From Sternotherus odoratus (lineage: Eukaryota; Chordata; Testudines; Kinosternidae), in assembly GCA_032164245.1 (NCBI GenBank), contig JAVMKO010000002.1, forward strand, positions 96,299,340 through 96,363,339: a DNA stretch of 64,000 nt, in the 5' to 3' direction. Below the pieces are notes generated by a model. The model ran no database searches, had not been told where the DNA came from, and saw nothing but the letters and a program-made list of their open reading frames with translations. Both the position numbers and the translations under genes were made by a program. Positions 1-11,440 of the stretch are shown here, piece after piece (positions within the stretch are counted from its first letter, which is position 1; each line of letters begins with the position of its first letter).

Positions 1-27
1 AATTATTTCAAAATTTGGTGACTCCAG

Positions 28-1222
28 ACCAGTGGCACCGCTATGGGCACCCGCATGGCCCCACAACATGCCAACATCTTTATGGTTGACCTGGAACAAC
101 GCTTCCTCAACTCTCGTCCACTCACGCCCCTTCTCTATCGACGCTATATTGATGACATCTTCATCATCTGCACCCATGGGAAAGAAACTCTGGAAGAATT
201 CCACCATGATTTCAACAGCTTCCACCCCACCATCCACCTCAGCCTGGACCAGTCTACACGGGAGGTCCACTTCCTTGACACCACGGTGCAAATTAATGGC
301 GGCCACATTAACACCACCCTATACCGAAAACCTACCGACAGCTATGCCTACCTTCATGCCACCAGCTTCCATCCCGGACATACCACACGATCCATTGTCT
401 ATAGCCAAGGTCTGAGGTACAATCCTATTTGCTCCAACCCCTCAGACAGAGACCAGCACCTACAAGATCTTTGCCAAGCTCTCTCAAAAATACAGTACCC
501 ACATGAGGAAATAAGGAAACAGATCAACAGAGCCAGATGTGCACCCAGAAGCCTGCTGCTGCAAGACAAGCCCAAGAAAGAAAACAACAGAACACCTCTG
601 GCCATCACCTACAGTCCTCAGTTAAAACCTCTCCAACATATCAGTGATCTACAACCCATCCTGGATAACAATCCCTCACTTTCACAGGCCTTGGGAGGCA
701 GGCCAGTCCTGGCCCACAGACAACCTGCCAACCTCAAGCATATTCTCACCAGCATCAGCACACCACGCCATAACAACTCTAACTTGGGAACCAATCCATG
801 CAACAAACCTCGATGCCAACTCTGCCCACATATCTACACCAGCAACACCATCACAGGACCTAACCAGATCAGGCACACCATCACTGGCTCATTCACCTGC
901 ACATCTACCAATGTCATATATGCCATTATGTGCCAGCAATGTCCCTCTGCTATGTACATCGGCCAAACTGGACAGTTCCTACGAAAAAGGATAAATGGAC
1001 ACAAATGAGATATCAGGAATGGCAATATACAAAAACCTGTAGGAGAACACTTCAGTCTCCCTGGACACACAATTACAGATTTAAAGGTAACCATATTGCA
1101 GCAAAAAACTTTAAGACCAGACTGCAAAGACAAATTGCAGAGCTGCAATTCATTTGAAAATTTGACACGATCAACTCAGGACTGAATAGGGACTATGAGT
1201 GGCTAGCTAACTACAAGAGAAG
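28..1222 (+). pseudogene. PLE reverse transcriptase/GIY-YIG endonuclease remnant
   Basis: The open frame from the Met at 43 runs 321 codons to a TGA at 1006-1008. Numbering from that Met, the RT catalytic box YIDD is residues 35-38 inside YRRYIDDIF. The preceding TSGTAMGTRMAP is the conserved RT block just upstream of the catalytic box. A Cys-rich finger CNKPRCQLCPHI sits near residues 253-264. The GIY-YIG nuclease follows, with a VIY strand near 291-293 and YIGQT near 305-309. After the TGA the same frame continues with nuclease-like sequence to about 1100, then shifts at the A-run 1103-1108. The shifted frame meets a second TGA at 1155-1157, and family-like sequence ending WLANYKR reaches about 1222. 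Before position 28 the frame is also disturbed, with a TGA at 19-21. The protein is therefore inactive: at least two stops and two frame faults. The finger plus GIY-YIG architecture assigns it to PLEs rather than to LINEs or retroviruses. Confidence 0.85.
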
Positions 1223-1393
1223 TTTCTCTTCTCTCGCTGTTCAGACCTCCAGTTCAGCTGCTAGAGGAATACCTCACCCTCCCTGATTAGAGAGAACAAG
1301 CTGGTTCAGCCTGATTTGACTAACCTTGTTATCTCTAACCTGGTTCTTGCCTACTTATTTATACCTGCCTTTGGATACTTCCACTGCATGCAT

Positions 1394-1425
1394 CTGACAA
1401 AGTGGGTATTAGCCCACTAAAGCTT
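1394..1425 (+). ncRNA. Decayed hammerhead-ribozyme-like motif of the PLE
   Basis: PLE ends are known to carry hammerhead ribozymes with core CUGANGA, stem II, GAAA. Here ctgacaa (1394-1400) is followed by a perfect 5-bp stem, gtggg 1402-1406 with cccac 1413-1417, around a short loop, then taaagc from 1418. The layout matches, but CUGANGA reads CTGACAA and GAAA reads TAAA, both at core positions, so self-cleavage is unlikely in this copy. Stems I and III were only judged by eye. Confidence 0.5.
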
Positions 1426-1473
1426 ATGCTTCAATACTTTAGTCAGTCTTCAAGGTGCCACAGGACTCTGTCA

Positions 1474-2108
1474 CTTCAATGATTACCAATGATATTGCCA
1501 ATAGCGGTTTTTCACAGAAGATTCTGTCTTTGATGTCATGCTGCCATCTACATATCATGACCAGATTTAGTCCTAAGGATATTAGTGTTCTGATTCTGGT
1601 ATTGCTGTGGCCTAATACCAAAACACATGGAGTTGGAGTTAGTGCATACGTACAATTTTCATACCTATACTATTTAAAACCCAAACTGGATTAAGGAACA
1701 AGTTATTTTAAAAATGAGAGCTTAGTATATGACTAGAGAAACTGAACCTCCTAAAATGAGAAGCATCTCCAAAGATATTCTAATGAATGGGTTTAACGTC
1801 CATGTTCCATGGAGCCATTTGTCAACTGCCATGATACAAAGTAACTCCTATAAAGGATAGCTTGAAATTTTACTTCTGTGACATTTTCTAAAATTAAAGT
1901 ATTTCTTCATGGCAAGAGCTTCCAGATATTAATGAACAGTTGAATAGCTAGCAATAAAATAATAATCTGAGACAAATCTAACAATCTAACTTGTCATAAG
2001 GAACATTACCAAATGAAAAGTAATGTCCTAACTCCATCCTTAGAGATTGGAAGTATTTTTAATCGCCTATATCCACTTAAAAGCAATGTACACCATTTCA
2101 AATGTCCT
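1474..2108. other. No gene seen; AT-rich spacer
   Basis: Short frames only, none resembling a known protein, and no repeat family recognised with confidence. Confidence 0.5.
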
Positions 2109-2116
2109 TTCTGGAG

Positions 2117-2237
2117 CAGCAGTTTTCAATTTGTAGTCCATGAACCCTGCAGACTATGTCTAAGATTTCCAAAAGTGTCCACGCCTCGATTTGAAAATTT
2201 TTAGGTGTCCGCAAATGAAAATGGTTGAAAGTCACTG
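2117..2237. mobile_element. Small hAT-like MITE (121 bp)
   Basis: The left end cagcagttttcaa and right end ttgaaagtcactg are imperfect inverted repeats of the CAGTGnTTCTCAA type. Flanks ttctggag (2109-2116) and ttctaggg (2238-2245) agree at 6 of 8 positions, as expected for an old 8-bp hAT target duplication. No coding capacity. Confidence 0.6.
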
Positions 2238-2439
2238 TTCTAGGGCAACTTTTTTCCTTGCTTTATTTTCTGAGTTCTCAGCTCAGACTCAACTCTTAGA
2301 TGTGCAGCAATTGGATTGAAACTCTAAAGTAAAATTCCAGCATATTCATAATAATGCCAAAGGATAAAATTTGTGGCCCAAATGTAAAATTATACTATGG
2401 CTTCCAACTGCAGATCTCAAACATTAGTCCATTGCAACA

Positions 2440-2560
2440 CTAGAACAATATCCCTATGATGCATGTATTATCATCTCCATTTTTAAATCGGGGGATTAAA
2501 TGACTGACTCATGACTGTAACAGCACAAGGAATAAAACCCAGGTCTCCTTATATGTTTTC
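2440..2560 (-). mobile_element. MIR-like SINE remnant, antisense
   Basis: Reads as the reverse complement of the MIR/CORE-type body: atcatctccatttttaaatc matches the 'fewer than n aaaatggg' segment, followed by a diverged run to aaacccaggtctcc. Old and degraded. Confidence 0.5.
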
Positions 2561-3768
2561 ATCCCTAGAAGAGTTCTATACAAACAGCGGGCTGGTTCCA
2601 CTAACTGGGGTTAGCATATAAATTAGTACAGTATTTTAAGTATAATAAATCCTTTGGAATGTAGTTCCTAACTATTCAATTATTCATTCCTTTCTCTGTG
2701 ACCCTAGCCCTGCTACTTGCAGTCAGATCTGTCCCAAGGACAGACATATTTAGCTCTTATGCAGATTTTGGGCCACATAGAGACTCTGTGCACCTATCGA
2801 TTGCCCATGATTGTTTGTGGGCAACACGCCTTTGTTATCCTCATGTGCATTACATTTCTGAAATCCACTGCAGAAGTCCTCACTTCAGCATGCATGTTTG
2901 CTGACAGTGAGTGATGCAATCTCCTAAAAGTATGTGATGGCTGTATGCAGATAGCTTTCAGAAAAAGGTACTAGGTGGAGGAGGGCATCTTGAATAGTGC
3001 CAGGACCTGTTCTGAAAAGCAACAGTGCCAGAATAAAAACTCAGATCACTCAGTCTACAGACAGCTAGTGTGTTCTTTCAACTGGTGAGTAAATAAGCAG
3101 CTACATACTGAACAACCTTCAACTGATGGAGGGCCCCTAAGGAAAGCCCTATTGCAAACACCTGGCAATGTTCCTAGCTAATCTCCAGAGGATCTTCAAC
3201 CAGATACAAACATAAGATAAAGAGAAATCATTGTAAACAGTGGATCCTGGATCCTGAAAGTCACTTGTTCCTAGAGATATCTATTGCTCTGCAGTGTGAA
3301 TGCTGTTAAACAACACCGACTCATATAAAAATACACGCCTTTCCTTTAAGAATCTTAAGGCACTAGGACTGCAGAACCTTTACGGCTCAGCAAGGGCATT
3401 TAATGCTAGAAGTGGCAGGCACTGTTAAAAAAAATATTACAAATGGATTATTTGCCTCACCGTTTCACAGTGGAAAAGGGGACAGATGCCAGACGCAGAC
3501 ATACAGTTCCCTGGAGAAGAAGAGACGCTGAAGGAAATCAGAAACAAGCTAGAACTAGCGAATGCTAAGTCAGAACATGTTCTGACTGAGAATTGAAAGA
3601 CACCAGGGCCAGACAGAATCCACCGCTGAGTCCAGGTGCTCACATAGAGTGGAAACCTTTAGCAGGTATAGTTAAAAACCTCATTAGAAAATGGCAAAGA
3701 TAGCAGAGAAATGGAGAAAGCTCTTTTTGAATTTCAAGGGAGTTTAAGGCTGATGAGAGGTCCCAGAC
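2561..3768. other. No gene seen
   Basis: AT-rich unique-looking sequence. Frames of 60-101 codons on the minus strand run partly into the MITE at 3772 and have no recognisable domain. An imperfect ggatcct doublet lies near 3243. Confidence 0.45.
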
Positions 3769-3771
3769 TAA

Positions 3772-4057
3772 GGGCTTGTCTTCACTAAAGCCGGGAGGGA
3801 TCGATGTTTTGGCAATCGATTTATCGCGTCTCGTCAAGACACGATAAATCGATCGCCAGTGGCGCCCCCCTCGACTCCGGAACTCCAGCTCGCCAAAAGG
3901 CGCAAGCTGGAGTTGACGGGGGAGCGCGCCGCCGCCCGCCGCCACCGTGAGGATGGCAGGTAAGTCAGCTGTAGATACCCCAAATTCAGCTATGTTATTA
4001 ACGTAACTGAATTTCTGCGTATCTACAGCCGATCTCCCCCCCAGTGAAGGCCAGCCC
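3772..4057. mobile_element. Harbinger-like MITE (286 bp, TAA target)
   Basis: Ends gggcttgtcttcactaaag and cagtgaaggccagccc are inverted, and both sides carry TAA (3769-3771 and 4058-4060), the 3-bp target size typical of PIF/Harbinger. Three hairpins stand in a row: 3815-3831 with 3837-3853, 3881-3894 with 3899-3914, and 3968-3997 with about 3999-4029. The middle is CpG-rich. No transposase. Confidence 0.75.
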
Positions 4058-4060
4058 TAA

Positions 4061-5177
4061 CAGGGGGAGGGAGGATGAATAAACAGAGAACGTTAACAAC
4101 ACGATTCCTAGCTAGATCAGTGATGAAGCACAAAGCTAAATGGAATATGGACAATGGAAAACATAGTGGTTACAATTTTGTAAACTGGTTTCAGAAACAT
4201 GTTATATAGAGAGGGGAAAAGAAGAGGAATTTTCGCCTATTTATAAAGAGAGAAGTAAAGTAATCAGGTTTAACAAGATTGAGGGAACAGTGAGTTGGGG
4301 GAAGTGAGAGGGCATTGTTATGAGTGTGATCAAATAAAAACTGCTATTACACTTATGGATAGTCACTTACTGTACCTGTGTCTCTGTTTCCTCATCCGTA
4401 TCATAGGACTAATACCACTTCCCCATTTTTATGAGTGTTCAGCAGATTAATTCATTAGATATTTGTAAACCTGTTTGGTACCCTCATATGAAAGATGATA
4501 TTGAAGTGCAAATTGTTATTCATTATCACTATTACTGAAAATTTGCTCCATTTGATTCACTAGTAATCCACACATTCAGTTCCTTTTTGGGATAAATTGC
4601 TGAGTCTTGCAATTTATCCACTTGGGAACCAGATTCTCTCTCTCTCTAAAACAGAGCTCCCTTCTATTATACATTAAATATTCATGGCAAAATGCTCTAT
4701 TACATAGCAGCATATTTTCTTATACTGAGCATTTCACGCTTTCCCCCATAGCAATCATGGGCCACATCAATGAGCTGCACTGAGTCAAGCCTCATCTTTG
4801 CACCAAACCATCTCAGACCTCCAGGCAGAAAGACTTTAATCAAATTAGGTCAAATCAATTAAATTTACATTTATGTTAGGAGCCAAAGACATGCGGAAAT
4901 ATACAAACTGTCATACAATCTTCTCTTGTCCATGCTCTGTAAAGGGTTTAATCAATCAGTTGTGAACCTGAGTGTTCAGGGTCTGGTAGAAAACCATTGT
5001 TCCTTGAGAAAATGGGGGGAAAAGGGTTTCCTAGTAGAAATAATGACTGTTTAGTTGCACAGTTATTCATTCCTCCCCCAATATTTCCTTATGGAAAAGG
5101 CCTACAAAAACCAATAGGATTTGAAAGAAAGGATTGCAAAAACCAGATCCTCAGCTGGTGTAAACCAGTATACCACT
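4061..5177. other. No gene seen; old SINE remnant at 4340-4530
   Basis: The stretch 4340-4530 reads like a degraded MIR-type body (cttactgtacctgtgtctctgtttcctcatc). The remainder is AT-rich with no recognised element. Confidence 0.45.
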
Positions 5178-5185
5178 ATCTAAGT

Positions 5186-5984
5186 CAGGAGTAGGCAAAC
5201 GTTTTGGCCCGAGGGCCACATTGGAGTTGCAAAATTGTATAGAGGGCTGGGTAGGGAAGGATGTACCTCCCCGAACAGCCTGACCAGGCCCCCATCTGAT
5301 CCCCTCCCACTTCCAACCCCCTGACTTCCCCCCTCAGAATCCCAGACCCACCCAACTCCCCCTGCTCCTTATCCTCTGGCCCCCTGCCCCTAACCACTGC
5401 CCTGAAACCCCATCCCCTACCCAACCCTCCCCCCGTTCCCTGTCCCCTGATTGTCCCAACCCCTATCCAAACCCCCACCCCCTGACAGACTCCCAGGACT
5501 CCCACATCTATCCAACTGCCCCCAGATCCCTGTCCCCTGACCTCCCCCCCCCCCCCCCCGAACCTCCGCCCCATCCAACTGCACCCAACAAACCTCCAGG
5601 ACTTGCACACTTATCCAACCCCCCCATTCCCCGTCCTCTGACTGCCCCCACCCCAGAACCTCTGCTCCATCCACCACCCTCTACTCCCTGTCCCCCGACT
5701 GCCCTCCAGGACTCCCTGCCCCTTAGCCAACTCCCTGGCCCCCTTACCATGTCGCTCAGAGCAGTGTCTGGCAGTCGTGCGGCCCGGCCAGAGCCAGACA
5801 CGCTGCCCTGCAGGAGCGCACAGCCCCTCCCCCTAAAGTGCTGCCCATGCGGCAGCATGGCTGAGGTGGAAGGGAGACAGTAGGGGAGGGTCTTGGACTA
5901 GCCTCCCCAGCCAGGAGCTCATGGGCCAGGCAGGATGGTCCCATGGGCCAGATGTGGCCTGCGGGCTGTAGTTGCCCACCCCTG
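5186..5984 (+). mobile_element. hAT MITE, CAGGGGTGGGCAAAC family (799 bp)
   Basis: The left end caggagtaggcaaac and right end gttgcccacccctg are inverted. TSDs atctaagt (5178-5185) and atctaaat (5985-5992) match 7 of 8. Just inside the left end is ggcccgagggccacat, a signature shared with the copies at 13867, 14356 and 57355. The body is C-rich with diverged ccccctgactgcccc-like units and a C15-class run near 5549. Minus-strand Gly-rich frames here are composition artefacts. Confidence 0.85.
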
Positions 5985-5992
5985 ATCTAAAT

Positions 5993-6867
5993 CAATGTAG
6001 CTGGGCTAATTTAAACCAGCTAGTGGAGATCTGCTCATAGAATTCAGTAGAGAAGGATCTCTTTTCTATCTGCTTTTGGAGTACCCTCTAGAATTCTACA
6101 TCAGGAATATAATTAACTATTAAATTGTATATGATGTTATTTAAAAAAAATATCACAAACCCTCCCCCCCTCCCCCCCCCCACACCAAAATAATCCACTA
6201 TGGAAAGATTTTCTTTGTCTGTTCCACTCCTTGGGACTTTTTCAAAAGGGGAGCACGTGACAGATGTACACATAAAGCTTATACAGCTTGCTCATTCTCT
6301 GTATATATATTCACATATATACCCATCCACTTGCTCTTATTCAGTGTGGCCTTGATCCTGCAAAGTAGAAGGAGCTTCCAGATGAAAGCCAAAGCAGTGA
6401 AGGGATTCTGTGTGTTGTCTATAAACACACACAGACTGATACATAGATTGTCCGATAAGCCTGTATTCCCTATTTAAAATATAGGTACATTTTAAAAGAT
6501 GCCAAGAACTCCTTCTTAGAACCTCAAAGGCAGAATCTCCTACTACACAACATCTTAATAATCTTCTACAAATACATCTCTTTCCTGCGTTGCCATTATA
6601 TGTAGTGTCTTAGTCACAGAACTGCAGTTGTACTGCATGACCACTCAGTGCACTGTCTTTGGGGAGTTAGAGTTAATTAGCCAAAACCTACAGTTATTTC
6701 TTTGTACCGATAATTTAGGTCTTATTAAGCTGACCATTTTATTTGAAAATTAAGTTTCCCCTTTCTAAAGAGGCAAATTAATGACAGCTGAACTAAAACA
6801 GGACAACACATTCACTGTCAAGCACTATGAAGATGAAAAGCACTCTACAGGTGCTAATTATTATTAC
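5993..6867. other. No gene seen; C-runs near 6163
   Basis: AT-rich, with a cccccccc cluster at 6163-6181 and a small tata-rich stretch near 6301. Nothing coding recognised. Confidence 0.45.
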
Positions 6868-6869
6868 TA

Positions 6870-7590
6870 CAGTAAAACCTCAATATAACGGACTAATTCG
6901 GGCGAGGGGGTGTCCGTTAAAGCCGAAAGTCCGTTATTTAATATTTTATAAAAAATATTAAATAACAGGACTTTCGGCTTTAACGGACACCCCCTCGCCC
7001 GAATGAGTCCGTTATATTGAGTTTTTACTTATCATGGCAGCCGGGAACCGTGAGTCAGCCCGCCGGGGTCCTGACTGCTGGGACCCGGGCGGGCGGGCGG
7101 GCGGGCTGCTAGCTGTTGCCTGGGTTTTAGCAGCCGGGCGGCAGCCGGGTCCCAGCAGCTGGGCAGGTTGACGGCTCCCGCCCGGGTCCCAGCAGCTGGG
7201 ACCCGGGTGGGCTGGCAGCGGGGAGCCGGCAGGCAGCCCGCCCGCTGCCTGGATCGGGGAGGCAGCGGGGAGCCGGCAGCCAGCCCGCACGGTCCCGGCT
7301 CCCGGGACCCTCCAGGCAGCCTGCCTGCTGCAGGGGGCTGGGTGGCAGCCCGCCCCCAGCTTAAACCCCGGCGGCCGCCGGGAGCGGGCAGTCAGCCCGC
7401 ACGGTCCCGGCTCCCGGGACACTCCAGCCAGCCTGCCTGCTGCCGGGGGGTGGGTGGTAGCCCGCCCCCAGCTCAAACCCCGGCAGAGCCCTCGACAAAC
7501 GAATTTCGGATGCATCAGAGTTTCTTACAAATTTTGTCCGTTGCATCCGAAGTCCGTTAAATCGAGGTCCGTTAAATTGAGGTTTTACTG
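6870..7590 (+). mobile_element. TA-target MITE, CAGTAAAACCTC family, copy 1 (721 bp)
   Basis: Terminal repeats cagtaaaacctcaatataac and, inverted, gttaaattgaggttttactg are flanked by TA on both sides (6868-6869, 7591-7592), fitting the Tc1/mariner-pogo superfamily, Tigger-like. The left 160 bp fold back on themselves: 6870-6950 pairs with about 6956-7030 almost perfectly. The interior is GC-rich Gly/Pro/Arg-type low complexity. No transposase remains. A second copy is at 27193-28190. Confidence 0.85.
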
Positions 7591-7592
7591 TA

Positions 7593-8300
7593 TTACAAGC
7601 GATAACCTAAGAGCATCCTTAGGAAATCACTGAAAGGCCTCTCCTGTACAAGCTTCTCAAACATTAAAAAATGACTTTTGGTTAAGAATTATTTTGCACT
7701 GTTATGGACAGAAAGCTGACAGCCTCAGTATGTACATGCTACAGAGAGATGTCCACTGTTTGAGTGACAGTCTTTTCAAGAAAGAGCTGACAGTTGTCTT
7801 TTGGCCTTTTATTCTATAGACCAAGTGACAAAATTAAACTGCTTTGGAAATGCCTCGGCAGTGAGTGTGCTTGTTCAGCAGACACTCTGCTAAGCATATC
7901 AAGCTGGATCAGCCACTGCGTGGAGGATTTATTTCACATGAATGAAAAATCCTCTTATGACCTTTCTTTACTATAATTAATTCTCACTTTAACATCTCTA
8001 AGTCTAGGGTTGGATTACCATTTGAAGCTTTCATTTTGGGGATTTGGTGCACTGAAACAACCCATCCCAAGGAGTTACACTAAAGTCTTCTATTCCTACT
8101 GACATACTGTGTGACCTAGATAATCACTTTACTTCTTAGTACCTCATTTTATACTTCTAAGTGGGTATAATACCACCATTAAATACACTGCAAAGCTCAT
8201 TTATTTTAACACCACTTAGAGACATTTAGATTAATGATGATAGATCAGTACAATGTTTTAGGATATTATTAATACAGAAAGGCTAGTAGTTTTGTTAGTT
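7593..8300. other. No gene seen; SINE remnant about 8075-8200
   Basis: The only recognisable part is a MIR-like segment (ctgtgtgacctagataatca and following). The rest is AT-rich and unassigned. Confidence 0.45.
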
Positions 8301-8301
8301 A

Positions 8302-8371
8302 GTCTATAAGGTGGTACAAGACTCTGTTGCTTTTGCAGATCCAGACTAACACAGCTATCTCTCGGATACTC
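8302..8371 (+). mobile_element. PLE 3'-tail fragment
   Basis: gttagtctataaggtgg, then tacaagactctgttgc, then cagatccagactaacacagc is a short copy of the PLE tail whose start is seen at 1438-1470. It carries the terminal portion absent from the larger copy. No coding part. Confidence 0.75.
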
Positions 8372-9821
8372 TCCTGTCTAAGCAACTGATGACAGGTGTG
8401 TATGTGTGTGCATACATACACATGCACCTGTATTATATCTTTCTATTACAGAAGTTATGTTACACAAACTGACATACAATTTAGAAAAAAAAAAGATGAA
8501 ACAATATGAAATCTTTCCAAAGGAAATCATTGTGGTGAAATTATTTTTGCATGTTGAACTAATTGTCAACAAAACCTGACACTCTAGAATAAATTTATTA
8601 TTTTTTGCCTATCCTAATTATTTTGATTTCCTTTGTATTAGTTGTCCTTACTTGTCTTTACAACTCATCCTCATTTAGTATCATCATCTAATTACTTTAA
8701 ATTATTCCCTGTTCTAGGTCATTAACAACAAAGATATTAAATAAGATCCAGCTTTTCATCCACTCATGTTACAATTCTGTCTAAAGAGGAGCAATTAAGT
8801 TTGTCAGAGAAGATTACAACTTTGTAAAAAAAGTTATAATGAAGCAAACCCAAATCCCAGTGTTTGGGAGTATTCAAAATCCACATGTAGACTTTTGGGG
8901 CTTGGAGCTATCTATAGCACTGCTATATTGGGCAAACAAAAAGAGAGCAAGAAGAGTTTGAAAATTTCAGTGATGAGGTTCTTACAATTGATATTCATAC
9001 AGGAAAAAGCTAAAATTCACCAGAATGCACTCAGAGCCTGATATTAGCAGGACTCTTAGCCCCATATTTTATTTGGTGATTTATCCTTTTAAAATGTTTG
9101 GATGCAAATAATTTATTTGGGTTTCAATGGTAGTAGATACATCAGCATATAAACTCTCTACAAATTCTAGGAGACCTTCAATTTAGCACAAGATTGGGGA
9201 GATAATGAAAGTTTGGGATTTGCAGAGAACCTGTTTTAGTCCCCCATTAAACTCCCTTATATTTAGAAGAGATTAAACAATTCCAAAAGACTGCAAAATG
9301 GGAATGAAAGGACTTTGAGAAATAATGAACACAAGAAGTTTTTTTTTTAAAAAAAAAAACAAAGCAGATCAAAGTTGTGAAATTTTTTAGTTTCTTTTAA
9401 AGAAATGACTTCTTGGCAAAAAATAGCTTATTCACTTGTAAGAAAAAGGAAAGATTGTCCTAACTCTGGAAGTTAATATGCCATCCACATCGCCGAAGGG
9501 AAATCATGGAACAGAAAGGGTGTTGTAGCATTCCATGAGTCAGTTATTTCTACTTTGCCAAATATGCAGATGTGATGGTGAAGCCAGGTATTTAAACAAA
9601 TTCCAATTATTAGTAAAACAAACCATACTGGGAAGGAGGATTTCAAAGAAATGACACGTGAAATGAAAATAATGTCAACCTGGGATGAAAAAATAAATAA
9701 AATGAGCAAATTATACTCGCATGACCAATGTATTTAGAAACAAATATATGTTTGTAAGGTAGTAAAGAGCAAGATGAATGACAGCTAAGTAGGTCACAGT
9801 GTTTTTAACTATTTAAGGGAG
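8372..9821. other. No gene seen; AT-rich
   Basis: Contains a purine/pyrimidine GT-AC microsatellite-like patch at 8395-8430 and a T10-A11 self-complementary run near 9339-9360. No repeat family or exon recognised. Confidence 0.45.
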
Positions 9822-10052
9822 GGAGTGGAACCCAGTGATTAAATTGCCGGTCTGGTAGTCTAGACACCTGGATTCTTTGATCTCAGCTCTGCCATTGACT
9901 TTCTATGCAACTGTGGGCAGTACACTAATTTTTCTGTGTTTCAGCATGCCCATCATATCATAGAGATTATTCTATTTACCCTCTTTTCAGGGAGGAGGAG
10001 AAGGAGAGAATTACTGTCTGGGAAGTACTTTGAGATGGAAAGGGCTATATTT
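9822..10052 (+). mobile_element. tRNA-derived MIR-like SINE
   Basis: Diverged copy: ggtctggtagtctagacacc, then ctgccattgactttctatgc, and a 3' part gaagtactttgagatggaaa. It shares its order with the copies at 25421 and 15352. Confidence 0.65.
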
Positions 10053-10499
10053 ACAGATTTTGATCATCAAATGGCTCCCACCCCACAACTAAACAAAAAA
10101 GCCCACACAATGTGATTAAACTATTACATAGGAATCCGAAGCTCACAGAAAAACACATGTTTAAAAAATTCTTAATGAGATAATGAAACAAAATGATTTA
10201 GAGCCCATTGTTCTCAGTGTCACTTGAATGCACATCCAGTGGAGAGGAAGCTTAAGATTGATTCCTAAGGTAAAAAGATAATAAAAAACTGCAATTACAC
10301 CAATTAGAAAAAGGAGGTGCTGAAAAAAGTACACACTTATAAGCTTTGGGTCCCTACAAATTAGGTAGATTTCCCTCATCCCTGACCATGGGTCTATGAA
10401 GCTTATATTTATGCCTGTGAGGGCTGCCACTGCTTGAAGAAGTGACTCAGAACAGCCCATGAACTGAAAGTTACTTGGATTTTGATGAATCTGTCCTAG

Positions 10500-11440
10500 T
10501 ACATTATAAGAACATAGAATGACCATTGGTTTGACTAAATATGGCCAATCTAGCCCAGTGTCTGATCTTTCAACAATGGCCGACGCCAGATGCTTCAGAG
10601 GGAATTAACAGAACATGGCAGCTACTGAATGATCCATTCCCTATCGTCCAGTCCAAGCATCTGGCAGTCAGAGGCTTAGAGGCACCCAGAACATAGGGTC
10701 ACATCCCTGACTATCTTGGCTAATAGCCACTGATGAACCTAACTTCCATGAACTTACTTAATTTTTTGTAGCCAGTTATACTTTTGCCAGGAGATGTTGT
10801 GAAGGCCAATGAGTTCCACACACTGACTGTGCATTGTGTTTGTTTGAAATTTGATGCTTATTAATTTCATTGGGTGACCCCTGGTTCTTGTGTTATGCAA
10901 AGGGGTAAATAACACTTCTCCACACCATTCATGATTTTATAGGCCTCTATCATATTCCCCCCGAAGTAGTCATCTCTTCTCCAAGCTGAACAGTCCCAGT
11001 CTCTCTCATCTCTCTTCATAAGGAAGCTGTTCCATACCCCTAATAATTTTGTTGCCCTTCTCTGTATATTTTCCAATTCTAATATGTCCTTTCTGAGAAG
11101 ATGTAACCAGAATTGCACACAATATTCAAGGTGTCTAGTATCAGAGGTGTAGCCACGTACCATTGATTTATATAGTGGCATTATGATAGTTACTGTCTTA
11201 TCTATCCCGTTTCTAATGGTTCCTAATATTCTGCTAGCTTTTTTTAAATGCCACTGCACATTGAGCAGATGTTTCCAAAGAACTAGCCACACTGATGCCA
11301 AGACCTTTTTCTTGAGTGGTAACAGCTAATTTAGACCCCAACGTTTTGTATGTATAGTTGGGATTATGTTTTCCAATGTGAATTACTTTGCATTTATCAA
11401 CAATGAATTTCCTATGCCATTTTGTTGCCCAGTCTACTTG
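10500..11440 (-). mobile_element. CR1 LINE 3' end (RT C-terminus plus 3' UTR)
   Basis: On the minus strand, reading down from 11440, there is RT C-terminal sequence: DKCKVIHIG, then PLYKSMV, then HLEYCVQFW and IQRRATKLL, typical of the thumb/C-terminal region of CR1 ORF2. A 3' UTR follows, ending at the left in the CR1 tail (tctatgttcttat-type octamers near 10505-10520). Frames are interrupted; a 144-codon stretch from 11301 to 10867 survives. The element is 5' truncated, as is usual for CR1. Confidence 0.8.

Larger units (their letters stand above)
1..1473 (+). mobile_element. Penelope-like element (Neptune type), 3' part
   Basis: The window opens inside a PLE, so its true 5' end is outside. 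The order seen is: second half of a reverse transcriptase, linker, Cys-rich finger, GIY-YIG endonuclease, then a short non-coding tail holding a hammerhead-like motif (1394-1425) and the sequence ending ccacaggactctgt near 1470. PLEs are retroelements that prime reverse transcription at a nick made by their own nuclease. The same tail phrase recurs at 8302-8371 and is a familiar dispersed PLE end in turtle genomes (recall, not searched). The last part of that tail, present in the 8.3-kb copy, is missing here, so this 3' end is truncated or diverged after about 1473. Confidence 0.85.

Noticed and set aside
1..1473. Retroviral or LINE polymerase
   Set aside because: The finger followed by GIY-YIG nuclease after the RT is specific to Penelope-like elements; no gag, protease or integrase.
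5185..5858. Gly-rich minus-strand frames of 86-141 codons
   Set aside because: Inside the 5186-5984 hAT MITE; no domain.
9339..9360. T10-A11 run as a terminator hairpin
   Set aside because: Simple homopolymer pair in an AT-rich vertebrate sequence; bacterial-type terminator logic does not apply.
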